Shown here: positions 53,101-63,875 of the stretch, piece by piece | How the letters are laid out: each line of letters opens with the position of its first letter | Numbering within the stretch: position 1 is the stretch's first letter | Origin: Maylandia zebra | Lineage: Eukaryota; Chordata; Actinopteri; Cichliformes; Cichlidae | Direction of reading: 5' to 3' | Length of the DNA: 64,000 nt | Assembly (NCBI RefSeq): GCF_041146795.1 | Contig: NC_135172.1 | Coordinates: 12,576,137 to 12,640,136 of the forward strand | Notes under the pieces: model-generated | What the model was told of the DNA's origin: nothing | Seen by the model: the letters and a program-made list of their open reading frames with translations, nothing else | Databases searched by the model: none | Position numbers and translations under genes: made by a program

Positions 53101-53475
53101 CCTGCAGCTCTGAGAGGATCATTAATTGAAATAATATCAATACATTGATTATTCATAGATGAGTTCTTAACGCGTTTGATAAAACCACTGTACCTGCAAC
53201 ACTGAGAGAAATTCCCCTTTGGCCACAGTCTGATTTGTCAGCAGGTTCTCTGCAGCAGTAAATGTTTGCATCATTCTCTGCTAGATTGTTGACTGTCAGA
53301 GTCAAGTTACTATCTGCTGACATGCTGTACTTTCCATCTGCAGATGTCTCAATCTTGAAGCCCCCCCTGTGTACACTGTACCAGTTCATGCTTGATGTTG
53401 GATGTTGATGTGAGCAGGACAGATTCACTGATGAACCTTTCAAGGCACAGATGCTGTTTGTTTGTCCCTGAACAC
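50198..53475 (-). CDS. Multi-Ig receptor gene 2, CD22-like, with YxN heptad tail
   Basis: Eight coding exons with consistent phases: 53194-53475 (V-like Ig), 52876-53109 (C2-like Ig, identical to gene 1), 52666-52770 (35-residue linker), 51796-51999 (C2-like Ig), 51361-51693 (V-like Ig), 50718-51036 (C2-like Ig plus helix FAALLLIIIILLTVF), 50566-50623 (basic Ser-rich) and 50198-50404 (tail, stop TGA). No signal-peptide exon is found upstream, though gene 1 has one only 173 bp from its first Ig exon. Upstream DNA runs into a duplicated GSS fragment at 54107. The tail has IYENVSAHY and then six 7-residue repeats, five with YxN, the Grb2 SH2-type motif. It is either expressed with a leader I could not find or 5'-truncated. 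Confidence 0.72.
50201..50326 (-). repeat. Coding 21-nt tandem repeat in Ig gene 2 tail
   Basis: Exactly six 21-nt units fill 126 bp up to the stop codon: LYSNEGE, LDSNQGD, LYCNEGK, VYPNQAE, LYSNTAD, LYSNIQY. The pattern is hydrophobic-Tyr-x-Asn-polar-small-charged. Five of six units keep Tyr-x-Asn. Confidence 0.93.
52300..52620. repeat. Likely interspersed repeat in intron
   Basis: It contains CTTTGACCTTGACCTCGAGG and related short palindromic text, as in a common fish repeat family that I cannot name. It lies between the linker exon and the next Ig exon of gene 2. Confidence 0.35.
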
Positions 53476-54106
53476 CTTTAACACAACATTTGATTAACAA
53501 GCATCTGTGCAGATTTACACAATTTCTATAACATTCATATGTTATTCTGACAATATAAGTTTCATGCATTTTTCCATGCAGCACTCTGAAAATTGCTAAT
53601 ATATTGCAACGTTATCAGAGAACCATCAAATGTTTTGTTGCAAAAAGTCACAGGGTCAAGAAATGTATTAAAAACAGACCACCAAAGATTTGAGAAGAAT
53701 CAAACGTGTTATTTTCCATTGATTTCATATTAACTGGAAAATTATAGTACTTCTTCTTCTGACCAAAACCCTCTCCGAACATTGTCTGGGAGGTTCCGGG
53801 TGCTGCTGCAGAAAACATTTGATCATTGAGAAATCAAATAACCAACAATCTTCAACTTGAAAGTAAATTCAGTGTTTTGGTCAATGACTTTTTTTTATGT
53901 CAAAAACATTTATTTATAAATTTAAAGTTTTAAAGTTGTTTGTTTTGTCATTCTCACTTCATTGGCTGAAAATAAACAAAGGAAATGGGGAAATATTCAT
54001 TTTTCATTTAGTTGCATAATAATTCTGCACACTAATAGTTACCAACAAATATGAAAATCTCACTTTTACTTTCTTAAATATCCTGATTAGGCGCTGTAGT
54101 TGTTGA
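53476..54106. other. 5' flank of Ig gene 2, no leader exon seen
   Basis: AT-rich. The only in-frame ATG joining the first Ig exon without a splice (53584) opens a stretch that does not look like a signal peptide. The conserved Ig upstream unit is absent here. Confidence 0.5.
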
Positions 54107-54485
54107 AACCAACTGTTGTCACCCTCTGCTGCTCAGTGTGCTGGCTGTTTTCTCGGGAATCTCAACCACAAGAAAGTTTATACGAACGAAGCTAAAAAAC
54201 CTGTGACAGTTTGTGAAACGTCATTAGCAGCAGTGAAATAAGTTAGTTAGTGAAATGATAGAGGCTATTTTATGCTGGAAAAATTCTTCTAGCACAAAGT
54301 GGCCCAATAAACGGAATTTTTTAATACAGAAATACATCTAATGATAAAAAGCAGAGAATTCATTGTCTGTTTTCCATTGCAGAGCTGGGATGCTCGTCTC
54401 CTCATGGAGCGCTCTCGAGCTGTGAAGTGTCCAGATATCAGCGCTCACCTGGCTGGTACCAAGAAGGTTCAGCAAGTGCTCCCCA
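54107..54485 (+). repeat. Segment shared with both inverted arms
   Basis: Matches 26708-27087 directly and the left arm inversely. It contains a GSS intron end and the first part of a GSS exon, which here continues normally. This locus or its parent is therefore the source. Confidence 0.9.
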
Positions 54486-55938
54486 GACCTGGAGTCCTGG
54501 ACAGATTCTTCCCAGACCAGCCTCAAGCTGTGCAGCAGATCCGAGCGACATTGGCTGACCTCTACACTCTAGACATGGTGAGACAAAGGGCACGGTTTGT
54601 TCATTGTTTGGAAAATTTGGCATTAGATAATCCTCACCTGGGTGTTGCTGTTCAGTGTAAGCAATATCATTTGCATTTTATTCCTCTGATTTATTTCTCT
54701 GTGGTTGCGCTGGTCTACAGGGTCCAGAGAGGGACAAAACAGTATCAGTGGCCTTGTCAGCAGCAGAACGGTTTGTCTTGAAGTCTCAGCGAGAAGGAGG
54801 AGGTACAGCGGGCGGGGGGATAGAAGCGTCTTTAAAAATGTTGAAAACTTCTGTTTGTTGCTCACCATTTGTTAAACTAGGGAAGTTTAAGCAGTGCATG
54901 TGTGGATCTGCACACACATGCAGCATTTTCTTGCATTCCATGTATGAGCTAGCCTCAGTCAAAACAGTGACGACACATACATGACTGCCTGCTGTTTTGC
55001 ATTACTGTGTATCTACTGTGATTCATGCATGCTGTACTGTGACTGAGATAATAGTGTATATGAGACACACTTGACAACAACATTGATCAGGATGTGAAAA
55101 AGCTACCAGATACAAGTTGTCAGCAGGTTATGGCTGACTAACCACCCTGCCTTACATCACTCTGGGCTAATACTGTAAAAAGCAATCATTAGTTTTCTTT
55201 GTAATATCAGATCATTTGTTTTGATAAATACAAAGTCCAGTATCAGGGTTCATATGAGCTATTTTAGCAGTAATTTTACACTCCACTATGATAGTATTTA
55301 GCTGTTAATCATGTTAGCAAGGAAGCTCGGGTTTGTAATTCATTCATAATTTAGCCACGCTGCATGAATTTGGATGATACGATTTTTGAAAATGGCAGTT
55401 TCATTTATGGGGCGTTTATAAAATGGTATTTCTTAGGCTGGCTTTTAAGGAAGGAGAAAAGGTATGTATCAGTTGGCTGGGAAGAAAGATGGAGGTGGAA
55501 AGGATGTGCAAGCTATGGGACAAAGTTGCTGAGACTAGGTTAAAAAGAGGTGAGGATCAGTGAGCAGGAGTGTGGCTTTGTGCTGAAAAGAGCACAACAG
55601 ATTGTCTGGAGAGAAGGTGAAGGAAAGTCAGCTGAAGCAAGACAGTTTGTGGAGTTTGTGTTGGACTGTATGTTATGCTGGGAGCCTGGGGATTAGTGCA
55701 CTTTGATTCCAAGTTAATACTAGCTAGTGTTTCTCACTGGTTTTTGGGTGGTAGAGTAAAAGGGATTGGTTGGTGGCTGTTTCTAATGTTAGCCTTGTCT
55801 TTGCTTTCTTACAGGCAGGGTAAAGACATGGTGATGAATGAGTGTGTGGGCCGTCTGCTGAGGACCAAGAGCTCAGGACAGTCAGACGGGGGCGTCGCAG
55901 CAGGAGTCACCGTGCTCGACAACCCTCTGCTGTCCTGA
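54383..55938 (+). pseudogene. gss: Glutathione synthetase, partial and internally deleted
   Basis: GSS joins gamma-glutamylcysteine and glycine using ATP. Exons: 54383-54577 ([15 protein letters not shown] through LADLYTLDM), 54721-54802 ([15 protein letters not shown], the glycine-rich ATP loop) and 55815-55938 ([17 protein letters not shown], then [17 protein letters not shown] and stop). The exons that should lie between the second and third, which carry the NNLYGEE and substrate-binding region, are not present in the 1-kb interval. No N-terminal exons are seen before 54107. The fragment keeps the native C-terminus but cannot encode an active enzyme. Confidence 0.85.
54985..55810. other. 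GSS intron, no exon found
   Basis: I searched both strands for the missing GSS exon motifs (NNLYGEE, ILMEKI) and saw none. Nothing else recognisable is present. Confidence 0.5.
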
Positions 55939-56922
55939 GATGTCAGACTCCTGCCTGCACATACAAACCACACTGAAGTCAGAGTTCCACCTGCACCTCC
56001 ACCTGTTCTTGCAACAGCATGAAAACTGACAGAGGTGAGACAGCAGAAAAGTTCTTGTCTATTTTATTTTTTTTTTTACTAAGTTAAGGAATTAAGTTAA
56101 GAAGAGTGATTAAATAAATAGTTTCTTGCATTTTTGATTTAATGATTGTGTTTAGGATTATTTCAGAAACATGTTTAGAGGATCTTTGTAAGCCTGTATT
56201 TACTTTAAAAGAAGGGAAGCACTTCTTCATCCTACAGAAAAGGTGACACATTACAGATGAGTTCATAAAAAGTGTCTCTGTCACTCTTTCAAGGCTCTGT
56301 CACTTTTTCTTTTGTACTGGAACAGCATGTTAAAGTAGGCCTAGGCTGCCATCTTGTGGCAGTGTGTTGTTACTACAACATATGAAATTGTGTTTCTATT
56401 GGAAATATAATTCAGCGCCACTGAGCCGCTCTCTCAGTTACAAACTGAACCTGTTTTGTAGACGTATAAATCACTAAGTACAGTGAAGCTTTTGGTTTTG
56501 TAAAAGTGTTTCTTATTCTAAATGCATGTTGATTTTTATCAGGGTGAAGAGCAGTTAGCAGTGCATTCATGGACATCTTTAAACTATTAATTGAAGAATC
56601 TTTGGTGATGATGGCATGAACTAGAAGCGTGAGCTCCAGGTGAGACTGCACAGAACAACAAGTGTCCTTAAACTGCATCAACTGATGACGTCTCACAATT
56701 TTATTCCACTGTGTGTTTTTATCATTGAACGTTTCAGTCTTTGTGTACACGTAACGCAGACATTAAAGCTGAGCCAGAACTTCATGCTGAAGAGAAGGAT
56801 TCTTTTAAAATGCATGGGGGAGCAAGCGAGTCAGATACCAAGGGCACAAAGATGAAGCAGGTCTGATCGGAAACCGTTTATTTCCAGGCCAGGGAGCACA
56901 AATAAAAACACCCTTAAAAGGT

Positions 56923-58789
56923 TCCCTCCTGCTCAACCGCGTCACTCCCTACGGAGAGAAGATCTACATGACCTTATCTGCGTATCTGGAGGTCAGCCGC
57001 TGCTCCGCCGTGTTGTACCTGTTTGTACGTGTTTTTAAGTCTCTTGATGTCATCGTGTCTAACACACACCCTTTATCTCCTCTCTGCAGCTGGACCATTG
57101 CATCCAGCCTGCCATTATCACCAAAGACATCTGCACGGTCTTTTACTCCCGAGACGCCAAGATTTACCCATCCCGTTCTCTCAAGAACCTCTTTGGGACT
57201 GGATACTCCAAAACTCCTGACTGGTAAATCTGGGCTGCTGCACTGTGGCCATCTCTGTTTCACAATCAAAGATATCTGCCCTGTTACAAAGTTTCCTTGT
57301 TCAAAACTTCTGCTTCATTATAGCAACCGAGTGACTGGGATCTACGAGCTGAGCTTGTGTAAGATGTCTGACACTGGAAGCTCAGGTGAGCGGCCATGAA
57401 ACATGTTTAAAGAACGGCAGCTGTTTTATCATAATTCTGTGGAGAGCTTCATCCTAATGAGGGCTCATGTCCTGAGCAGGGATGCAGAGGAGGAGGAGGA
57501 AGGTGCTGGACACATCAGTGGCTTATGTGCGTGGAGAGGAGAACCTGGCCGGCTGGAGGCCCAGAGGAGATAGCCTCATCCTAGAGCACCAGTGGGAGCT
57601 GGAGAAGATGGAGCAGCTGCAGGAGGTGGGGCCTTAAAAGATTCATAAAGAAATAAATCTGTTTAATATCGTAGAGGGGAAAATGACTTTTCAACTCAAA
57701 GACCAAAGTGCTATTCTAAAAAGTTTTTTCTTAGAGTACAGACTTTACATGACTAACCTCCCCTCTTCTCCCCACCTCACATTCGCCCCCATCTTTCGTC
57801 CAGGTGGAAAAGACCCGTCACCTTCTGGGAGAGGCGGCTCCCGTGGGAACAGCTCCCACCACCAAGTCCCTGAGTGAGTCTCTGTCCCCCAGCGTGAGCT
57901 CCGGCACTCTGTCCGCATCCACCTCCGTCTCCTCGCAGATCTCCAGCACCACCTTTGAAAGCGTGAGAAGGAGCTGGCCACCAAGGTGAGAAAAACGTGG
58001 GCTTAGTGGGCGTTCTTGTTGCTGTCTTCTTCCTTCTCTGCTCGGAGCTGATCGGTCTTGTTCCTGTTGTGTTGTAGTGCCTGCGCCTTCTGACACACAC
58101 CTTCAATACTGAATACAAGCAGCTGGTGAACAGCATCAGTGACTGCAAGGTGAGAAATAATACAAAGAAATAAAAAAATAGCCTTTCTGTGTCACATCAG
58201 GGAGTTCCTATATTGACGTCTACCTCATCCTGCTGTTGTTTCACTTCAGCTTTCTCTCATCTCACCGATCGGACGTGATCCATCCGTGACGAGCTTCAGC
58301 AGTGCCACCCTCACCCCTTCCTCTACCTGCCCCTCTCTCGGACTCCCGCTGTGGCTCCATGGGCCAGAAGTAAACATATTTTTAGGAACATTGACCTCGA
58401 TCTGCAAACGGTTATTGACAGGTTATCTATTTGATTCTAACTTGGTGTGATTTGTGTTAAAGGACCCCTGAGAACAGCTCACGTGCCTCCAGTCCCTCCT
58501 GCTCAGACTGTGAAAACTTCCCGATGGTTCCCACTCTGGAGACCTCCTACCTTGCGCGGGCTGCAAAGAACGAGTTCCTGAACTTGGTGCCTGATATTGA
58601 AGAAATGCGACCAGGGTGAGTAATGCCATATTAACCCAAATACTGTCACTATGACATGTGTCTCACAGACCAAATGTAAGTCGACACTCATGTTCTCTAG
58701 TTCAAGCAGAAATGATGTGGATCGATTCAAATTCCTGAGCCTGGATGATTTCAGCTGGAAACAAACCAACTCTGCTTCTTCCTCAGATA
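56923..58789 (+). pseudogene. kif1b: KIF1B-like kinesin tail region, decayed
   Basis: Kinesin-3 motors carry organelles along microtubules; these exons belong to the stalk/tail before the PH domain. Blocks: 56923-56991 (LLLNRVTPYGEKIYMTLSAY; 5' part lost), 57090-57223 ([20 protein letters not shown]), 57324-57385 (NRVTGIYELSLCKMSD), 57480-57625 ([20 protein letters not shown]), 57804-57987, 58078-58149 (LLTHTFNTEYKQL), 58250-58370, 58463-58615 (EFLNLVPDIEEMRPG) and 58701-58789. An internal deletion at about 57961 joins ...TTFES to REKELATK in another frame, and a second frameshift follows CPSL at about 58343. No motor, FHA or PH domain is present. Paralogue choice within KIF1 is tentative. 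Confidence 0.82.
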
Positions 58790-59170
58790 ATTCAATTCAA
58801 TTCAATTCAATTTTATTTATATAGCGCCAAATCACAACAAAAGTCACCTCAAGGCGCTTCATAGATACAGAGAAAAACCCAACAATCATATGACCCCTTA
58901 TGAGCAAGCACTTTGGCGACAGTGGGAAGTAAAAACTCCCTTTTAACAGGAAGAAACCTCCAGCAGAACCAGGCTCAGGGAGGGGCGGGGCCATCTTCTG
59001 CGACCAGTTGGGGTGAGAGAAGGAAAACAGGATAAAGACATGCTGTGGAAGAGAGACAGAGGTTAATAACAGATATGATTCAATGCAGAGAGGTCTATTA
59101 ATGCATAGTGAGTGAGAAAGGTGACTGGAAAGGAAAAACTCAATGCATCATGGGAATCCCCGGCAACTAT
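58790..59170. repeat. Fish interspersed repeat, copy 1
   Basis: A (TTCAA)n start leads into TTTTATTTATATAGCGCCAA and AGGCGCTTCATAG, typical of a widespread fish repeat. The end (59073-59165) repeats at 61412-61506. It abruptly follows a KIF1B exon. Confidence 0.75.
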
Positions 59171-59174
59171 GCAA

Positions 59175-60540
59175 GTTGTAAACAGTTGTAGGATTAAAGA
59201 TTATTGAATGTACAGAATGATTATTTACACAGAGCTATACAGTAGTGCAGTTAAGATAAGTGAGGGTGTAGATAGTTTCTACAGAGGCTATATAAAGTGC
59301 TAGTGGTTGTGAGTGGTGGTTCACTCCATGTTATTATTGTGTGTTTGAGGGTACAGTTGTCCATTGTGGGGGTGTGTATGTTCAGTGCATGAGTTTAACG
59401 TGGGTCAGATGTCAGGAGGCAGAGTTCAGGAGTCTGACAGCTGTGGGGAAGTAGCTGTTCCGGTACCTGGTGGTCTTAGTCCGGAGGCTCCTGTGGCGCC
59501 TCCCAGAGGGCAGGAGGGTGAAGAGTCCATGTGATGGGTGACTGGGGTCTTTGATGATTTTCCCAGCCCTTTTCAGACACCGCTTCCTGTAGATGTCCTT
59601 TATGGCAGGAAGTGGTGCTCCGGCGATGCGCTGGGCAGTTTTCACGACCCTCTGCAACGCCTTCCGGTCCGAGGCAGAGCAGTTCCTGTACCAGACTGTT
59701 ATACAGTTGGTCAGGATGCTCTCGATGGTGCAGCGATAGAAGTTCACCAGGATGTCTGAGGACAGGTGGTTCTTCCTCAGAGTCCTCAAGAAGAAGAGGC
59801 GCTGGTGAGCCTTCTTGACCAGCTTGGAGCAGTTGGTCGTCCAGGTGAGATCCTCGGAGATGTGGACTCCCAGGAACTTGAAGCTGCTCACACGCTCCAC
59901 AGCCGTCCCCTTAATGTGGATGGGTGGATGTGGGTCAGCATTCCTCCTGTAGTCCACGATGAGCTCCTTGGTCTTCTCGGTGTTAAGCAGCAGGTTGTTT
60001 GTGTCGCACCACTCAGCCAGACGATCCACCTCCTCCCTGTAGGCGGCCTCATCGTTGTCACTGATGAGGCCAATCACCTTGGTGTCATCTGCAAACTTAA
60101 TGATGGTGTTGGAACCATCAGCAGGTCTGCAGTCGTGGGTGAAGAGGGAGTAGAGGAAAGGGCTCATCACACAGCCTTGTGGTACACCGGTGTTCATTGT
60201 GATGGTAGATGAGCAGTGGTTATCCAGCCGGACATGTTGGGGGCGGTTGGTCAGGAAGTCCAGTAACCATTTGCAGATGAGGGAACTGATGCCCAGGTCT
60301 GTCAGTTTCCTGATGAGTTGTGAGGGGTGGATTGTATTGAATGCTGAACTGAAGTCTATAAACAGCATTCTGGCGTAGGTGTTGTTGTTGTCCAGGTGTG
60401 AGAGGACAGAGTGCAGTGCGATGGAGACTGCATCCTCTGTGCTCCTGTTCTGGCGGTATGCAAATTGGTGGGGGTCCAGGGTGGGGGGGAGACAGGATTT
60501 GAAGTGTGCTAGGACCAGCTGCTCTAAGCACTTAGCTATT
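59175..60540 (-). mobile_element. Rex1/Babar-like LINE, 5'-truncated
   Basis: A 318-residue open frame (59412-60368) carries RT motifs [29 protein letters not shown] and [10 protein letters not shown] (FADD), then [14 protein letters not shown]. It is intact over this length, so it is younger than the copy at 11.4 kb. An upstream frame to 60531 is shifted. No endonuclease is present. Confidence 0.85.
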
Positions 60541-60959
60541 TACAGTTCATAACAAGAGACAAGGCACCATTTCTCTCCTTTGTGTTCCAGTCATCGCAGC
60601 AGATTAAACTTTTAAAATATTTGCAAATAGTATAAAGAAATATATAAAGAAGTAAAACAATAATTTATTAATACTTAGAAATACTAAAACTTACATTTGT
60701 CAGCAAAAACTGCTGCCATCTGAACCGAAACGTTACAAACCAGCTTACCCACAATCTGTGTATTTTTCTATGCTGGCTACTTAAATTGGCATCCAACAAG
60801 CTATTTGCTTTAATCTTTTATTAGACAAAGGCTGACTGGTTAGTTCAAGATTCAACTGCATCCAAAGGACTGAAAATGTTTTAACACAGTGACTGAACTT
60901 GATTGAAGTCTCCGTAGTTTGTTGAATCTGTTTCGAGTGACTTATTTTCACAATTCCAG
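60541..60959. other. Intronic DNA before the serpin exon
   Basis: AT-rich with no motif recognised. It carries the acceptor of the following exon. Confidence 0.45.
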
Positions 60960-61077
60960 GAATTTTTAAAAGGCACCAAAAAGCATTACAACGCTGAGCT
61001 CGAGTCTGTGGACTTCAAAGGAAATGCAGAGGAGGCCAGGGTCCACATCAACAGCTGGGTGGAGAAGCAGACACAAG
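60960..61077 (+). pseudogene. Single serpin exon (clade B-like)
   Basis: The exon is 118 nt between AG and GTAAGC, encoding EFLKGTKKHYNAELESVDF then EARVHINSWVEKQTQG. This is the conserved block following helix D in intracellular serpins such as leukocyte elastase inhibitor. Its length matches the usual exon there. No other serpin exon, and no reactive-centre loop, is seen in the window. It may be a stray exon like the GSS and KIF1B pieces. Confidence 0.82.
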
Positions 61078-61411
61078 GTAAGCATAATGTAACTTTAAAT
61101 GATCTCCACTGTAAATCCTTGGGGATCAGTTGTGTTGTGTTCAGTTGAGACATTATTACCGGATTGTCCACCGTCCACATTATTTTCTGTTTCCAGTTCT
61201 TCCAGTCTAATTTCTATTCAGTATTAAGCAGCACTATCTCTGGGTTTTACTGTTTGGTTTCATGCTATTAATAAAACCATCACAGCAGTATGTTGCTGTA
61301 AATAGCAGGCCAATTCTTCTATTCTTATTATATTATGTGATGGGTACTTCTACTTTGATCACTTGTGTCTTTAACATATTTTTATTTTTCAAGCCCATTT
61401 AGGATTGGCTG
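61078..61411. other. Flank of serpin exon, no gene seen
   Basis: AT-rich DNA without recognised motifs. Confidence 0.4.
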
Positions 61412-61695
61412 CTATATGATTCAATGCAGAGACGTCTATTAATACATAGTGAGTGAGAAAGGTGACTGGAAAGGAAAAACTCAATGCATCATGGGAATCC
61501 CCGGCAGCCTACGTCTATTGCAGCATAACTAAGGGAGGATTCAGGGTCACCTGGTCCAGCCCTAACTATATGCTTTACCAAAGAGGAAAGTTTTAAGCCT
61601 AATCTTAAAAGTAGAGATAGTGTCTGTCTCCTGAATCCAAACTGGAAGCTGATTCCACAGAAGAGGGGCCTGAAAACTGGATTCTACCTGGTGCG
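61412..61695. repeat. Fish interspersed repeat, copy 2
   Basis: The first 95 bp match 59073-59165. The remainder (TTTTAAGCCTAATCTTAAAA, then AGCTGATTCCACAGAAGAGG) continues the same family, which copy 1 lacks. Confidence 0.75.
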
Positions 61696-61739
61696 CTGTG
61701 CTGATCATGCGTGTTCATATACGTGGCAACAGCAGACGT

Positions 61740-62352
61740 GCGTAGATCAACAATGGGTAATATGGAGTGCAGGAGAGAGTACGACCATGCAGCGTTAAAA
61801 GCGTGGAAGTACTTATATTACTTCAAGTGTTATTCTGTAAAAAGTGGCAAAAACATTAGCGTCCGTTGTACACTCTGCGAAAAATTACACTTCAAATCTG
61901 AACAAGCACCTAGCACGCTACCATGGGAACGGAAATTCACAGAGAAACCACCAGATCCCCCACTGATATGACCACCGGCCCCACTCCTGCTAAACAGGTG
62001 AAAATAGATTTTTTCACATAGTTTTTTTTTAAAAACTGTTGTATAGAATTACATTTTTGCTTGATGCGATTTCCCTAAAATTAAGAGATTAAAAATAATA
62101 AAACAATTTTTAAAAAGAGACTTTTCCATTTGACTGAATTTTTATATGATGGATTATGCATAAAAATAGAACTGGGCTGAAAGGTCTATTGCTTTATTAA
62201 GTATTCAGGTGTGTACCAAAAAGTAACTAAGTAATAAGTAAATAATTACTTTTGAAATTAAGTAATCAGTAATGTAACGGTATAACATTTTTTGAGAAGT
62301 AATCAGTAATAAGTAACTAATTACTTTTTTCCAAGTAACTTGAACAACACTG
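61740..62352 (+). mobile_element. hAT remnant with BED zinc finger
   Basis: Bases 61770-61970 encode ALKAWKYLYYFKCYSVKS, then NISVRCTLCEKLHF, the start of a BED-type finger of a hAT transposase, before frame decay. The 3' end holds AAGTAACTAATTACTTTTTT and finishes near CAACACTG, a familiar hAT terminus in fish. The catalytic region is missing. Confidence 0.6.
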
Positions 62353-62701
62353 ATCCACACACAAACACTAGAGAACAATCAGCCACCGCTTCTATTCTTA
62401 CAAACGTCACAATTTGCAATAATAACAGTTTGAATGTTTTTATTCACATGAAAGTGTTTCTACATATGAATCATTAACAACTGTCAGATTTAATGTGATT
62501 TCTAAACAGAGAAAATCTCAGCTTTGTGTTTTGTGTTCGCATTAGACCTGATATAACAAAGAAAAGAAAGAAAGAAAGAAAAGATTTTTTTCTCATCAAA
62601 GTTTATAAATCAAGTGTACAGTTAGCTTTGATTTAGAAGCAGCGCAGTATGAAAGAGATGTTTCACAGAACATTTACCAGAGACAGACGCTGACTAATAT
62701 G
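62353..62701. other. 3' flank of the small minus-strand gene
   Basis: AT-rich, with an AAAGAAAGAAAG run at about 62564-62584. No other feature seen. Confidence 0.4.
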
Positions 62702-63518
62702 CTACAGTTCATCTTTATTCTTTTCTAGTTGTGTTAGTGTTGCCATAACTCTGCGTAGGTTCTCTTCATTGTGATTGATTTCTGCAGCTGTTGTCTCAAA
62801 GTACTTATTCATGTACTCCTTGCCGGCTCCCACGAAAGTCTGTAGGTCATCCATTAAATCCAGCACTGGTGTAAGCAGTGATGTAAAACGTTTCACTGAC
62901 TTCAAAAGTTCGTACAAAGGATCCATGAGACGTTTAACATCATCAAGGACAGCAGGAACATAGGCTTTGTCTAAATTATTTTCAGCCTGGAGGACAAAAA
63001 TAAACCAAATTAATGTAACAAAATATACAAAAGTATGTAGTGTAAAGAGTGCAAACAGACTTTTGTATGATGGGAAATTGTTTTTTTGTTTTAGTTGTCA
63101 TAGCAAAGCATGTTTTTCTGTTTGGAGTCTGTCAACATCCATGTCATTGACAGACTCACCTTCCTTCTTGCTGTTTCCTTTTGTAATTTTTCAACGTTTC
63201 CTTTCAGCTCCTCCTGCAAAACCAGAAAGAACGTCAACAAACATGCGTGCGAAACATGTAACTGGGACAAAATGAGCATTTTAAAAGTAAGGAGAAAAGC
63301 TTAACCAGTGATCGGACGGTCATGATTTAATGGTAAAGGTGGTTAATTAAAAGTTACATTCTTTATTAAAACAACAACAACAAAAAGAAAGTTAACAGTC
63401 AGTTTACCAGTTCGCCCTTGTTTATCAGTGAACTTGAAAGATGGAGCAGACACAGCAAAATCCTAACTAAGCCTTCGGTAGTTGTGACACCACTCATGGT
63501 CAACTGTGCCGCTGCCAT
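62702..63518 (-). CDS. Small helical protein of unknown function, three exons
   Basis: Coding exons 63408-63518, 63160-63213 and 62702-62986 have lengths of 111, 54 and 285 nt, all multiples of three, with consensus GT/AG edges and phase 0 junctions. They give a 149-residue protein. The start ATG lies 8 bp inside an exon with its own acceptor near 63527, so a 5' UTR exon should lie upstream. The product begins MAAAQLTMSGVTTTEGL, has a Leu-rich stretch (VRILLCLLHLSSSL), a Lys/Glu segment (GNVEKLQKETARRK) and long amphipathic helices (MDPLYELLKSVKRF, TPVLDLMDDLQTF, NHNEENLRRVMATL). I recognise no family. It looks like a helical bundle or coiled coil rather than a secreted protein. Confidence 0.65.
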
Positions 63519-63529
63519 CAAAGTTTCTG

Positions 63530-63870
63530 AAACACATGAGAAAGTATCAATAAGGATTTAAGGAAATAAAGATTTGTAAAGAAATGTACAAAGAGAACTT
63601 TCTAAGTTTAAGAGATGTTGCATGAAAATCTGCCTGCAATATGTTTTGAGTCAAAGCACCTCTTTCATTTGAATTCCAAAAAGTCACGTTCTGCTTACAT
63701 GAAAATATCAGCTTCTTTTACATGAACTACTGTGACCTTGAAAGACCTTCCACAGTGAACAAAACGAAACAGAGACTATATTCAGAATATGCATGTGCGT
63801 GCATGGATTTATACTAGCTGTCTGTGTATCCTAAATGCACAGACACTGTGGGTACATCAGGGAGTGCATC
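63530..63870. other. 5' flank of the small gene, no feature seen
   Basis: AT-rich. It may carry the first, non-coding exon and promoter of the minus-strand gene, but nothing can be marked with confidence. Confidence 0.4.
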
Positions 63871-63875
63871 TGAGA

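Noticed and set aside
53153-53584. 143-codon ORF as the true start of Ig gene 2
   Set aside because: It reads through the splice acceptor into upstream DNA and starts with a stretch that is not signal-peptide-like, while gene 1 has a proper leader exon.
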